In this document: positions 48,044-59,999 of the stretch, in pieces
Layout: each line of letters opens with the position of its first letter
Numbering within the stretch: position 1 is the first letter of the stretch
Assembly (NCBI GenBank): GCA_035610365.1
Contig: CM069432.1
Location: forward strand, 226,508,532-226,572,531
Length of the DNA: 64,000 nt
Origin: Aquatica leii
Taxonomy: Eukaryota > Arthropoda > Insecta > Coleoptera > Lampyridae
Reading direction: 5' to 3'
Translations under genes and position numbers: made by a program
Notes under the pieces: model-generated
Databases searched by the model: none
Told to the model about the DNA's origin: nothing
Seen by the model: only the letters and a program-made list of their open reading frames with translations

Positions 48044-48434
48044 AAAGCCAACTGTAAGTAACTATAGAGATGGAAAATGATATTAGGGGTAAAGCAACGT
48101 GAATGCAATTGTGCAACTGTTACTAGCCTGAACTATACAATAGTTTTATTCCGCAGTTTCATTAGTTTCAAAACTAATTCTAATTACGTGGGCGTAAAAT
48201 CAACGTAAACGCCTTTTACCTTTATAGTTATTTGCAATTATCTGTTATACATAGAAACTTTGACTATGACATGGATCAAACTTTGCTAATGGTTAATTTT
48301 AAACCTATCGTAGCTATAGGGTTTGTGGTTGCAATTGTTAAAATATATTAGAGTGTGTCTCTCACTACGGATGAGCCCTAAAAGAACCAAACGTTCATCT
48401 AGTGTTTCACTGTGGTGGCATTTGCACAATTTGT
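48044..48434. repeat. Diverged second copy of the 47.1-kb repeat, plus an inverted scrap
   Basis: 48044-48290 matches 47058-47365 in the same orientation (GCAATTGTGCAA, GTAAAATCAA, TATACATAGAAA, then ACTATGA-ATGG), lacking about 80 bp near the left arm. The match continues roughly 50 bp past the MITE's right arm, so the true repeat unit is larger than the palindrome. 48409-48434 (CACTGTGGTGGCATTTGCAC) matches the reverse complement of 47185-47209. Confidence 0.7.
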
Positions 48435-49909
48435 TTTTTTTTAATTTGTTTTATTTGTTTTAAATCTATGATTACTATTTAATTTGTTGTTTTTTGTAGT
48501 AAATCTTTCTTTCTATAAACGCATTCTTTTATATATGTCTTTAAAAAAACTAAATATTTAACTTTAGAATAATTAATAACATCCCAATGAGAAGAACGTA
48601 GTGAATAGTGCTTACGGATAATAGATACAAGTAACTGTCGTTAGAACTTCTTAAAAAATTGGCAACCAAGATCCAAATAATTTGTTTTTAAAAGAAAACA
48701 TTTTAGACTGTAAATAAATAAACAACTTATAGTATTGATAAAAATAACAATGTTTGATATATCAATTCTTTAAAATATTCTAACAAAACTATTTTATTAA
48801 TAAGTGCAACATTATTTGTCATCCATTTTTGAAATTTATTAAATTCCAGTTCTTTGTTTTGTTGCGTTTGATTTTTGTGGAAGTATACTTTTCGTTCGTT
48901 TTGCAGCTTTTGTTAGAATTTCCTTGGGATTTTTAATAAATTTCCCATTATTTATCAGTATGTATTTTGTTATGCCAGCGTTTTGTGCAGAACAGCTACC
49001 TAACAAAATACTTGTAGGGATAAATTACATATAACAGATTCTTGAGGGTGTACAACTAACAGTAATAAATAAATAAAAGTATGTATCATAGACATTACTT
49101 TATGTACATGCCCTCTAGCTACTTAGAAGCTCTCGGCTATAGCGATCCTCATTTTTAAACTTGTCGCTCTTGCGCATAAACATTTTTTTAATGTTTATTT
49201 AGTATATTCAAATACATATGTATCGCCTCACCTAAAATAATCCATTTTAAGATGCGTTATAACTAGAATAATTATATACATACGTAAAGTGTTTAACAAT
49301 GTTTTTAGTACTGCACTACCATTCATATTCGTATTCTTAGATATTAAAGTAACAACATCAATTTATTTAAACATTTTATTTTAATTGTTTGACATATTTG
49401 TATTTACTAGCAAAAGACTGCAGATATAATAACAGCTAAAAGTATTTATTTTATTGTAATAGTATCTATAGTAAAAATATTAATATTGTAAAAGAATAAA
49501 AAGCTAATTAAAGGCTTAGACCATGTTGATAAACAGCAAACCAAACATCTATTTCAAAGTTAACAGGTTGTTTATCTGTAAAAGAAAATAACAATTAAAA
49601 TATATTTTAAAATTAATTAGATTGGAACTGAATGTGATTTAATTATTGTTCTAGAACACATTAAATATAAATAAACTAAAATGCAGTTATAATTTGTAAA
49701 CCACTTTCAAAACATACGGTTTTATTAAAACATTTAATAAATGGTTTATATAGAAATAAATAATCAAACAACAATATAATTAATGCACATTTTAGCATCT
49801 AACTAATGCATCAAATGCATTGCATTTTTGCTTACAGAAAAAAAATCTACGTTTTTACATTTGCCAATAATGATTGATTTTGTACAATAAAGTTTGCAAT
49901 GTTGCTTAC
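48435..49909. other. AT-rich flank of the peptide genes
   Basis: A possible 3'-UTR exon of the next gene starts near 49581 on the minus strand (TTTCTTTTACAG|ATAAACAACC), with AATAAA at about 49455. The rest is featureless. Confidence 0.4.
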
Positions 49910-50083
49910 CTATTTTGGTTTTGCATATGATGGGCGTCTACACGGATCTGAAGCTTTAGTACCAGGAACACAAGGTCTTTCATGTTTATGAGATGGGCGA
50001 TTAGGAAAGCTTACCGGAGATCCGTTTATTGTTATTGCAAATAATAAAACCCATAAAAACATTACAAGAAATTTCGGATTCAT
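49910..50083 (-). CDS. Small secreted two-cysteine peptide precursor (loosely GBP-like)
   Basis: 57 residues from ATG at 50083 (an upstream TTG-led extension is ignored because the signal peptide starts here). MNPKFLVMFLWVLLFAITING is a clear signal peptide; the rest is a basic, proline-rich short peptide ending HERPCVPGTKASDPCRRPSYAKPK. The layout C-x-P-G-x6-C-R-R-P is similar to GBP-type cytokines (C-K-P-G-F...C-R-K-P in Drosophila GBP), but the inner G-K is missing, so membership is tentative. The stop TAG is immediately followed by a strong splice donor (TAG|GTAAGC), implying a 3'-UTR intron. Secreted peptides of this type act in haemolymph as stress or immune signals; that role is inferred, not shown. 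Its neighbour 1.1 kb upstream has the same orientation. Confidence 0.6.
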   Translation of the reverse strand: MNPKFLVMFLWVLLFAITINGSPVSFPNRPSHKHERPCVPGTKASDPCRRPSYAKPK

Positions 50084-51171
50084 TTTGTTAGAAATGTGTC
50101 TTGCACAACAAGCGCGAACTTTCTCTACAAAGGAGTACAACGACTATCATTTTAACAGTTGAGAAAAAGGAAAATAATCAACCCACTACAGGAACTTGCA
50201 TTTTGATAAGTTATTCTTAAAAGCAAGTGTATCCTATTGTATTAGATAATAGTAATTTGCACGTTACAATTAATAACCACATAATTATAAAATACAGCAT
50301 TTTTATAGACAGCGTTTAATTACCTTTCTTTTTGAATATTTGCAAATAAAAATATACATGTTTACGTAAAACTAAAATAAATTGATCTAAATAAAAGTTG
50401 TATTTACGCATAAAAGAAATATATATTTTGTTATAAGTTTGAAGGTGTTAAATCGTTGATCAAACTTTTATATTAGTAAATAAAAAAATACAAACAAGTT
50501 TTAAACATATTTGGAGTTGTGGATATACTGTATTTTGTAGAAAAAATAATTATACAATTAAGGACAAACTAATAATCTACCATCAAACGAGTTTTGACTT
50601 ACGTATTCAGTTATGGATCAGAGATACAAAAAATTTTAATATTTTATTGTTGTGTGATTTTCTGTAAGCAGTTTTGAGCGTGTAGGTACGTTTTTATTAC
50701 TTTTCAGTGCATTTATGAATTTATTTTTTAGAGTAAATAAAGTTTTTATAATTTTTTTTATATTAAACCCGATATCTTTTATCTAAAAATAAGTATAACA
50801 AAAAACAGATACAACAAATATAAATATTATAGTTACGCAACACATATAATCTACTATATGTGTCAGATAAAACAGTAAGTATATCTATATATAATTAGTT
50901 ACGTAAAACTATATCATCTTCAGTTTACATCTAGATAACATATTTTTTTTAAATTTAAGATTTAAATAATTATTGGGTAAAAGTGCAAGCGCTATTGTTG
51001 TTTTGCAATAAAGAAACCAAATAAAAATTATCTAATTTTTTTAGGAATTTTTTTATTAGTTTTAATATCGTAACTTATATAACTACTATGTAAGAGTTTA
51101 TAGGTCAATTTATATTATTATGTAATAAATAAAAAATCCTAAAGGATTCATAATAATCAAAATGTCTTACT
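50084..51171. other. Spacer between the two peptide genes
   Basis: AT-rich. On the minus strand TGCTTACAG|AAAATCAC at about 50670, closely followed by AATAAA, could be a 3'-UTR exon of the gene at 51172. Otherwise empty. Confidence 0.4.
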
Positions 51172-51408
51172 TTATCCACCTTGAACTTTTCTACATGTTT
51201 TTCCTACTTTTGTGTAACCTTCTTTACAAGGTGCATCAATAAAACGACCAATCACAACTCGGTGTTTTCCTGTTGAATTTACGTTTTTATTTTCGGTTTC
51301 AGTTTCGGTATCATTTTGACCAGATGATACCGCTGTAGGTAATTTACAATTTATTTGTAGAAATAGAAGCACAAGACAAAATAATACCAAAATACGCATC
51401 GAAAACAT
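51172..51408 (-). CDS. Growth-blocking-peptide-like cytokine precursor
   Basis: 78 residues. Signal peptide MFSMRILVLFCLVLLFLQINC, a T/E/N-rich acidic propeptide (QNDTETETENKNVNSTGKHR), then a C-terminal peptide VVIGRFIDAPCKEGY followed by TKVGKTCRKVQGG. The core C-K-x-G-Y-x3-G-K-x-C-R-K aligns position for position with Drosophila GBP (CKPGFELFGKRCRK), and the likely processing site after KHR leaves a 28-residue hormone-size product with one disulphide. GBPs are released by proteolysis and signal stress, haemocyte spreading and antimicrobial responses through a GPCR in flies (established); the role here is inferred. Upstream GATAAATTAG and TTCATCAGTA fit a TATA box and initiator about 25-30 bp apart. 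Just after the TAA stop is a donor-like A|GTAAGA, as in the neighbouring gene. Confidence 0.8.
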   Translation of the reverse strand: MFSMRILVLFCLVLLFLQINCKLPTAVSSGQNDTETETENKNVNSTGKHRVVIGRFIDAPCKEGYTKVGKTCRKVQGG

Positions 51409-51450
51409 GGTTGTTATTTTACTGATGAAGTATACTAATTTATCGTTTCT
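51380..51450 (-). promoter_or_regulatory. Core promoter of the GBP-like gene
   Basis: On the minus strand, ACGATAAATTAG (about 51442-51453) lies upstream of CTTCATCAGTAAAA (about 51419-51432), an arthropod-type initiator. The ATG follows roughly 20 bp later. Positions are by eye. Confidence 0.45.
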
Positions 51451-52399
51451 TACTCAAACTATCTGCTAAAAGGTTATCACATTTACACCCACCTTTTAAC
51501 ATTAATACCATTTATTTAATCTGAAATTCAAAACATATTTCTTAAAACATTTATTAATTTAATTTTGCAATTTAAAAGCAATTGCAATTATCATTGTTGT
51601 AAAAAATTAAGACAGTGTCATATAAACTATTATTATTTGAAACTAATTTAATAAAAATTAACACTTAACTACGGTTAACTGTGTTCGAAATAGAGGGTTA
51701 AAAATGGTTTAAAACAATTTATTAAACTATTAATTCATTAACTCATAATAGTAAAAAAATGCAGGGTTGTTTGAATTTGATGGTAATCGCCTGTCGTGTG
51801 TTATAATTATAATAGTAGTAATAATAATATTTAAATCCAAGGTTTTATCTGATTGCATCTGCAAACCGACCAAAACAGGAAAAATATTTTGCAGGTCACC
51901 GTCAGCTAAAAATACAAAATAATATGACGACCTTTATAAGACGAAATGTTGCATTAAGGTGATTTATTCAATGAATAGGAAACTAACATTGCTTGACTTG
52001 GTATAAAGTAAAACAAAAATTATTAAATAAAAAGTTTGATTTGCATCCTAAATTAATGTTAAGTAATTAATTAAAAACGGTAACACACTAACGACAATGT
52101 TTACTTGAAACAAAAATAGGTAATAACAATTATTTAAAATTTATAACCGATGTTTGATATGTTGTCTTTTAACTTTGATACATGTGTTAACTCTTCTTTT
52201 TAAACTATATAAAACATACGTAGCTCATCAACTTCAATATTTTGCATAAAATCAGTAATTGAATATTCAATTGTGCACAGCCGATTCTTATATAGTGTAT
52301 TTTTAAACGTCCGCAATAATAAAAATTTAATGACATAACCCTTGATTTATCAAATTTCATAGTAGTATTAATTGTTGAATAAATTTAATTATAATTCGA
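51409..52399. other. AT-rich DNA upstream of the GBP-like gene
   Basis: No other gene recognised. It should hold regulatory sites of the peptide gene, but I could not name one with confidence; no clear NF-kB-type GGGRNNYYCC site was seen close to the promoter. Confidence 0.35.
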
Positions 52400-55083
52400 G
52401 TTGTATGAGGAGGAAAACGTTGTACAAATTGGCCACGCTAGTGAGTCGAAGCAGTCAGCGGCAGAAAATAAAGCCAATACAACAAACGTTGATAAGGAAG
52501 TGACAGATTACAAGTTTTATATTGGCAATGATGGAGCAACACTTTGAAAAAGTACTCCAGTAGCTACTTCAAACAAAACCAAAGCTAAAAATATAACTAA
52601 AAAATTGTCAGAGTCAAAAAGTCAAGCAAAAAATGTGTCATCGGAACTGGAGTCTTTTTTCACATCTATAACCAAAAACATGATTGACCAAATTGTATTT
52701 TACACCAATATATATACTAGGGGGTAACTGATATAAAACATAATCTCTTAATTGGGGGTAGGCACAATGATTTCGAACACATTTGCTTTATAAAAATGTG
52801 GTCTAACATTTCAAATTTTTTTCGTGGAATTCTCATTAAAATGATAAGCATTTAAGTATTAAGTACGGACCTGTTTTGTTTTATGATTAATAAAATGGAG
52901 CATGCTTTAAAAAATGCAAGCTTAGAAAATAGTAACTACTGGAACAAAGTTCAGTGTCAAAGCTATTTGTACTAACAAGTTCTTTATAGTTTGATGAAGT
53001 TACCAAAAACATTAAATATCAAATTAAAATCATAATTTGCAGTATTTTTTTATTTAACCTAAAATGCAATCATGTAAATGTCATTACTCGTTATTAAAAT
53101 TAGATTGTCTACACCATGTAAACTGGAACTGAATGGTAAAATAATTGAACAAGTCTGAGTTCAACTATCTAGGATCCACCATAGCACAGTAAGGAGACCT
53201 CAAGATTAGTGTGAGGCACCAAATTAACAAATCAGCGAGAATAGCTGGAGCCTTAAGAACAACTATATGGAAAAATAAACACATATCAACAGAAGCCAAA
53301 GTAAGAATTTACAAAACATGTGTTAGGTCAGTTAGGACTTCGCAACAGAAACAAGATCCGATACTGTTGAAACTAAAAGAATGGCTCGCACCTCTGAAAT
53401 GAACGTACTCCGCATGATTTTGGGAAACACGATTAGAGATCTAAGAAGAAGCGAGGACATCCGTGAAAAGTGCAACGTGGAGGATGTCGTAAAATGGACT
53501 CGTGCTCGCAGAAGGTTCTAGAACGAACACGTATCCAGAATGGATAATAACCGGCCAGAAACTATAAACCAACATCTAAATGACTACCAGGAAGACCTCC
53601 AAAACGATCGAAAAACAGCTGGTCTTCAGCCTCCCAAGAAAAGCAATACTCGGTGTAACAAGCCTCTAGGCTTTCTAAAAGAAGAAGAAGAAGACACCAA
53701 GTTTATTTTTCTATAACGTGTGTTTTTGAGTGAGTGCAATAAAAAGCAACCACTGTTATTTTTACATACGGTTGGTACGTGCTGTTTACTATTAAAGTAT
53801 CTTGACTTGTGTCACACACTACTTGTATTTAAGTTCTACCAGGAACGTATTTAAACTATCAGAAAGAACTAACTTTTTGGAGTAAAAATTTAGCTTTTTT
53901 TAGAAGTTATTTTTGTTATAGCAGCAAAAAAAGGCAACCTTGTGAACGTTTTGGAACTGTGGTCCAAAAATGAGACAGGAATGCTTATACTCAGAGCTGT
54001 ATTTAACTACAAAAGATTCCTAGTTCTTCCTTGTGCACTTCGCTTTGACATCAGAACTAGAAAAGATCGCGAGAAGACTGATAAATTAGCAGTAATTAGA
54101 AATATTTACACAAATGTCTTAAAAAATTGTGTGAATACATATAATTTGGGGGAATTTTGCGCAATAGTTGAAATGCTTCATCTATTTTGAGGTAGGTGCA
54201 GATTTGTTTAGTAAATGCAACAAATACTTGCTAAATACGGCTTAAAACTTTACGCTCTTTGTGATAGTAGGATATATTACCACATGGAACTTTGAAATAT
54301 ACTGTGGAATATAACGTGATGGACCTTTTAAAACATCAAACAAGCCGTTTGATATAGTACAGAGGTTGGTATATAAAAAATTCAGGGAGAAACTTGGCCA
54401 CGGATAATTATTACACAAATTATCCTTTGGCTCACTACCTACTCACAAATGAAATCACATTGACCGTTACAATGAAGAAAAGCAAAAAAGAATATCTACC
54501 TAAATTTCTTCCAAAAATTTGGCACATAGTAAAAACATCCATGTTTCGATTTCGAGATGACATGTCTTTAGTATCATATGTGACAAAAAAAATAAAACTG
54601 TAATTTCATTATCTACTATGCACGATACGGGAAAATTGACAACGATGCTAACAAACCACATATTATTCTCGATTATAATAGGACAAAAAGTGGTGTAGAC
54701 GTCGTGGGTAGAAAATGTGCGTCTTATACAACGCAAAGAATCACTAGAAAGTGGCCTCTTTTCTGGTTTTTTAGAATGCTTGACACTGCAAGAATAAATT
54801 CAGCGGAATTTACAACTTCACGTTACTTATAGAGAAGAATCTCAGAAGACGCCAATTTCTAATCAATTTAGGGTTTGATCTGATTGAAGATCGCTTGAGA
54901 AAAGGAGCTACCATACAGTCACTCCCCAAAGATATAACAAAGTTTCTTGAAAAGTAGCGACCACCAGGGCCTGATAAACTAGTCCAGCAACGAGCAGGCC
55001 GATGTTACATATGCATTGCCCACAAAAACAATAAAACAGCAGTTACTTGTTACGTGTGTCAAAAGTTTGTTCGCAAGAGTTAA
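52400..55083 (+). mobile_element. piggyBac-type transposon relic, interrupted by an RTE LINE
   Basis: N-terminal part at 52410-52735 (KEVTDYKFYIGNDGATL, NVSSELESFFTSITKNMIDQ, VFYTNIYIRG). The main part at 53930-55083 includes NVLELWSKNETGMLILRAVF, FLVLPCALRFDIRTRK, NLGEFCAIVEMLHLF, ATDNYYTNYPLAHYLL and DYNRTKSGVDVVGRKC, and a C-terminal cysteine-rich finger CYICIAHKNNKTAVTCYVCQ ending before TAA at 55083. The catalytic D in ATDNYY and in SGVD are visible; the first one is changed (IVEMLH where IDEMLH is expected). Several stops and frame shifts. The gap 52740-53930 looks like an intron (acceptor GTTATAGCAG near 53925) into which the LINE at 53117 jumped. TTAA-bounded ends were not located. 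Confidence 0.85.
53117..53693 (+). mobile_element. RTE-type LINE, 3' fragment
   Basis: A 577-bp 5'-truncated copy flanked by ACACCA (53111-53116 and 53694-53699). It encodes the RTE C-terminus: KLELNGKIIEQV, SVRHQINKSARIAGALRTTI, STEAKVRIYKTCVRSV, MILGNTIRDLRRSEDIREKC, EDVVKWTRARRRF and HVSRMDNNR. It ends in the microsatellite tail GAAGAAGAAGAAG that RTE elements use instead of poly(A). Several frame changes and stops. The young-looking duplication inside an old piggyBac dates it as the later insertion. Confidence 0.88.
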
Positions 55084-55839
55084 TAATAATAATTGCCTGA
55101 ATCCCTTAGTCTGTTAAGAATTATCTGATTATTTTGACAATTACGCTGTTTTATTTATTGTCTGTTATAGAATTGAGTTTAATTAGAATTAATTAGATTT
55201 AATTACGTTTAATACATATATTCGCACATAAGTGTTTTCTAGTTTTGTGTTTTGTATCAATTAAAACATAATTTCGGTTTTAGAAAAGTTAGTTTCAGTT
55301 TGCAGTGCGCCTGTTCCTGAGATTTTTTAAAGCGCGCCCGCCGTAAGGTTAATCCAAGAAATGCTGGTTGCCTAATATATATGCAACGTGACATACAAGT
55401 ATTTGTGAAGGTCCTGTATGTATTTAAGTGTAGTAAATGGAATGAAATACTGTACTATAAAATCTCCATTCTGTTACTAATATTATAATTGCAAAAATAA
55501 ATAATACGTAAGTAACCATATTAGTATATTGTTGGTATGTTTGTTACGTTTTTATGTAAAAACTAAACAACAAATCTCCGTGATCTTGTGTACGGATACA
55601 GTTGAAGGTCTAGCTAGCAAATAACTGAAATGTGCTATAATTCACCACGGAAAAATACTTGTCGTTTACAAAATAATATGCAAAAAAAATAAAAACGTTA
55701 TTGAGGGCAACCGCTAACTTATAATTATTTTGTCTGATACAAAAAAATGTTTTTTTTCTATTAATTTCTTTTTAAAAATTTTAAATAGGTTTGTTTTATA
55801 TAATTTTATATTTTTAAAAATCTGAGAAAGGTTTCTTTA
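55084..55839. other. Spacer after piggyBac
   Basis: Probably includes the piggyBac 3' end. No further feature recognised. Confidence 0.35.
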
Positions 55840-56890
55840 TTCCATCCATTCTCACACAAAATAGCAGCTTTCAGATTCTTCTTTAACCGATTATATACTT
55901 TTGCTCTTGATCACGATAGTTTTAATAAAGAAATTAACATTATTTATTATCTAGCTAATATTAATGGTTATCCTTTACATATTATTAAAAATTTACAAAA
56001 GGAAATTTTGTCTTCTATTAAAATTAAAAATTGTTCATTTCTTACACCTGTCTCTAATGAATCAAAAATATATTTTTCTCTTTCTTATATAAGCCCTTCT
56101 TTATTTCAATTTCAAAATCTATTAAAACATTTTAACATTAACATTACTTTTTTCGTCAAAAAATAATAGTAAATCTTTATTAGTTAATACCAACGATAAC
56201 ATTAATATTTTAGATAAATCCGATGCTTTTAAATTAAAATGTGGTGATTGCAACGCATTCTATATAGAACAAGCATGTCGCAAGTTTTCTATTAGATTTG
56301 CTGAACATCTGTCTTGTACTAAAGATAATAACATTTCTATTAAAACTTTATTTGCTAATCATAGATTAAATTCTAAATAAGATTTTGAAATTATACACGT
56401 TTGTAATAAACGTTTGAAACTAATTTTTTTAGAAATAAAAGAAACAATTGAAAATTACAATTTAAATTGTAATTTATCTCTTAACAAAATTGATAACTTT
56501 AATAATAATTTACGTTTTCTAAATTAGTTTATGTGGGATTATTTCCATTATTATATTATTTTGTTGTAACCTAAGCATTTCTATTAGGCTAATTTTGTAT
56601 TTTTCAAATTTGAAATTGTCAAACTTTAATTATTTCATTTGTTTAATAAATGATGGTAAGTTCATTTTTATAATTTTTTGAGTTGATTTTAATTTATATT
56701 ATTTTTCAGATTTCCATAATTATTTTTTAAAGTTAAATATTAAATATTTAAAGTTTGATATTTCATTTCTAATGTAGTAATTTTATGTTTAAAATAAGAT
56801 TCGATTTTATAATTTTAATTTTATAGTATACGCCTGAGGATGACCATAAGTCAAAACATGTAGCGTTTATTATAATAAAAAATTTAAAAA
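55840..56890 (+). mobile_element. Penelope-like retroelement, 3' fragment with GIY-YIG endonuclease
   Basis: The plus strand from about 55850 reads HPFSHKIAAFRFFFNRLYTF, DSFNKEINIIYYLANINGYP and LHIIKNLQKEI, the RT end/thumb and connector of Penelope-like elements. Then come KLKCGDCNAFYIEQACRKFS, IRFAEHLSCTKD and LKLIFLEIKETI, the GIY-YIG endonuclease: the C-x-x-C, the (Y)IG box (here YIE), R and E-H positions are in order, ending with a stop at 56527. The trailing 350 bp end near CCTGAGGATGACCATAAGTC (56833-56852), an end motif of this class. 5'-truncated and damaged. Confidence 0.85.
56834..56857 (+). other. Hammerhead-like core motif at the Penelope end
   Basis: CTGAGGA, then a perfect 4-bp stem TGAC/GTCA with loop CATAA, then AAAAC. 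Hammerhead cores are CUGANGA-stem II-GAAA; here the G of GAAA is A, so catalysis is unlikely. Hammerhead motifs in Penelope terminal repeats are known. Confidence 0.45.
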
Positions 56891-59800
56891 TAAACTTAAT
56901 AGGAAGGTTTTGAGATTTTTAAAAAAATAAAATAAATTAATATAAGAAAATACACCTAATAATTTTATTTTATATAATTCTTTATCACGTTTTATGAACA
57001 TTTATGGTTTACAAATTTTTACTTTTTGGGTACTTTTATAATTTATGTCGATAGATATTTGTTTTTATTTTATAAGAAAGTTTTATGTAAGTAAATATAT
57101 ATTTGTGTATAAGGAATCTTCCATTCATAGAAGGCCAAAATTAAAGTCACGACGTGGTTAAATGAGATTTAATATCATTGCTATTCATTTACATGTCATA
57201 GACTCAATATTTTTGATGACATGGACTCCTTGCAAGTTGTCGTCGACTCCCGTGGGTCGATGTAGATAAAGTAGTCTATTACTACTATCTAAAAGTTACT
57301 TTAACGTAAACAGTCAGTTAAAAAAAAATTCATATGAGACTTTAAAAATAACGTTTTTAAAATATTAGTTTACTATCTTGAACATGATTATTAATATTAG
57401 CAAAATCAGCAAAAATTTAAAAATTTTTAAAAAGTAAAAACATTTCTACATTTTTGTTTTGCAAACAACTATTATAAAAAAATTGTGTTTTTAACTCTAT
57501 TTTGTTTCTAACTGTAAAAACAATTGTACTACAAGACCTCTGAGAAAAATGTTAAAATTGTTAAAAAAATGCTAATTATTTCTTTTATACTTACTTGTGT
57601 TTGCCCTTATTGCAATGTAGCATTATACGTTTACGTTATATATGGTATTCATTGTTATTGTGGCACCCAAAAATACAAAGAGGCACCCAAGTTTGGGAGC
57701 CACAGTACTTTTACATTAAAAATTTTTCTAGAGCTTATCAACACTTTTTAAGCACGTACGCAAAAAATTGCTTGGGAGCCATTTTGTCAATTGGTGGTCA
57801 GATTTATACAGTTTGGTTCATTCATAATAAGACAGAGGGCGTTGTGCGATATACAGGTGTATATAATTTTGACGTATTGACTATATGGCACCCCGATAAT
57901 TGTTGTAGATTGTGGCACCATTTTTAGCGGCAACATTGTTGAACAGTGCGATATCGTAACAAAATAAATGTACTAAAATATAACTTGCGTAACTCATTTT
58001 GATTTAATAAAAACTTGATAATGCTTTTTGATATCAGTTATGTTTTTGTTTAATTATTTAACTTAAAAACTATACTATTTGATATTTATTAACAAAATAA
58101 TCAATTAAAATATTTTAGATAGTTTTTATATTGTATGTATCAAAATTATTTCTAAATTTAAAAAAATAATTTTACAAAGATCAATTAATATTAAATGTTC
58201 AATATTTGTTTTAATTAGTTTTTTATAAGCAATAATTTATGCTTATTTTAGCGTAGGAACTTTAACTTGTATATTATTTTCTATTTTAAGTTTCTTGTAT
58301 TTGAAAATTGATTTTTGTAAATAAAATATATTAGAACAAAAACTTGTTAAACAAAAAATAAACAATTTTTTGTTGTTTAAAGTATTATAAAGCGTTAAGA
58401 AGAGTATTTTTTAAGTAAGTTTAAAGTAGTAAGTAATTGTTTTACTAGTCATTTTGTTAGCTATTTTATGAAATCTTTACTGCACTTAAAAACAACCCTA
58501 AATCATAGTACTATCATTTCCATATTTTATAGTTTTTATTTTTTTTCCAATATTTTTTATTAGTTGTTGATAAACTGAAATGTACGACGTTTGCCTTCAA
58601 AAACTTTAAATTGTGATTCATCCGTTCAAACAACTGTTTTTTTTTGCTTCTAATTTGTATTTTCTGCAAGATTGATTCTAATTGAGTTTTTTTCTGTTTC
58701 TGCAGTATACATAAACGCGCGTCGTTTACTACTTACTTTCTATAACTTAAACTGTTGTTACGGTAACTGTGGTGCTGTTGCATATGATTAAATAAATTAA
58801 AAAATAAATAAAAGATCGTAATATTTAGTACTATAAAAAATTGTCTTTTGAAATGTGTCATGAGGTTTAATAATTTTCACTAAGTTTATAGTCGAAATTG
58901 TTTAGTTTTTTTCTCTGTTATTTTCATCTTAAACATTGGTGGCTAGCCAAATTTATAACAATGTCCCTAGAACTAGACACTAGCTAAAGTACTTCCAGGT
59001 TTTAGAATTCCAGTTCTTTCTTGAAACATCCACTTTTTAATCTTGTTTGCCAATTGTTTCACTGTTAAAATATTTTTTAGTTGCATGGATATCTGATTAA
59101 AGATGCGAGGTTCTATAAATTGTATTGATTTCTGACCCATTTTCTTATTTGGTTTTTGTTATACGGTTTTCCTTTGCTTTATCATGATTGCGATTTATCT
59201 TTTTTGTTATTAAATTGGTATATAAGTGTTGTAAACAAAAAATGTTATTTTCTGAAGATTTTTGAAATTTAACATTTTTTTTCAATGTAAAAAATAACTT
59301 TAAATTTAACAATAAAAATTATATTTTTATTATAAAATGATACTACCATATTCGAAAACCTAACCAAATGTATATTATTTACAGTTATATTTGACTTTTC
59401 TTGAGCATTCTATAGATTTTTAATGTAAATGAACAAAGATTTTTTATTAAATACTAAAATAGAAAACATCAGAGACAAGTTGTAGAAATTTAGAAATTGA
59501 CTGCCCCATCCTAAAAAGTAGTTACTTCTTTAAAGTTGCTAGACGTAAACATTGTCCACAAAGAAAAATTGCTACATTATTGATAAATGTAAATACAAAT
59601 TTAATAATAAAAAAATGTATTTTTAGTTTTGTATTTTTAAACTTTTTGACTTTTACCTTTATCTCAGTATTTACCTTGATCCTTTCTGGTAATTTTGTAC
59701 GTACAAAACATTAGAAAACAAAACGAACACTACATCTAACGTTTCTTATGACAAAGAATTGATGAAGATTTATATTAAACCTACAATTTTAAAATTATAA

Positions 59801-59999
59801 TTATTTTAATAAAGTACTTAGCAAGATACCTATTGATGAGTATAAAAATCAATACACCATAATCTGCCCTTCTAAAAAGTATTAACCGAAAATTACACTT
59901 TTAAAAAACTCAAAACACAGGATTATTTATTAACAGATCAAAAACTTTACTACTAAATTTCGTAATTAATTATATTCATGCTTTTGTATTTTTAATTTT
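56891..59999. other. AT-rich DNA; short segment with GTGGCACCC words at 57655-57920
   Basis: No gene called. The open frames at 57524-57927 overlap in different phases and match nothing. The segment 57655-57920 repeats GTGGCACCC, AGGCACCC, GGGAGCCA and ATGGCACCCC; 61780-61900 has the same words on the opposite strand. Confidence 0.4.

Noticed and set aside
49910-50140. Longer start of the first peptide gene (19 extra residues with a CC pair)
   Set aside because: The extension is not a signal peptide, whereas the internal ATG at 50083 starts a textbook one.
57524-57927. Two overlapping plus-strand frames, the first with a signal-like start and several cysteines
   Set aside because: The cysteines come from the repeated GTGGCACC/TGCC words and the two frames overlap out of phase. 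More likely repeat-derived.
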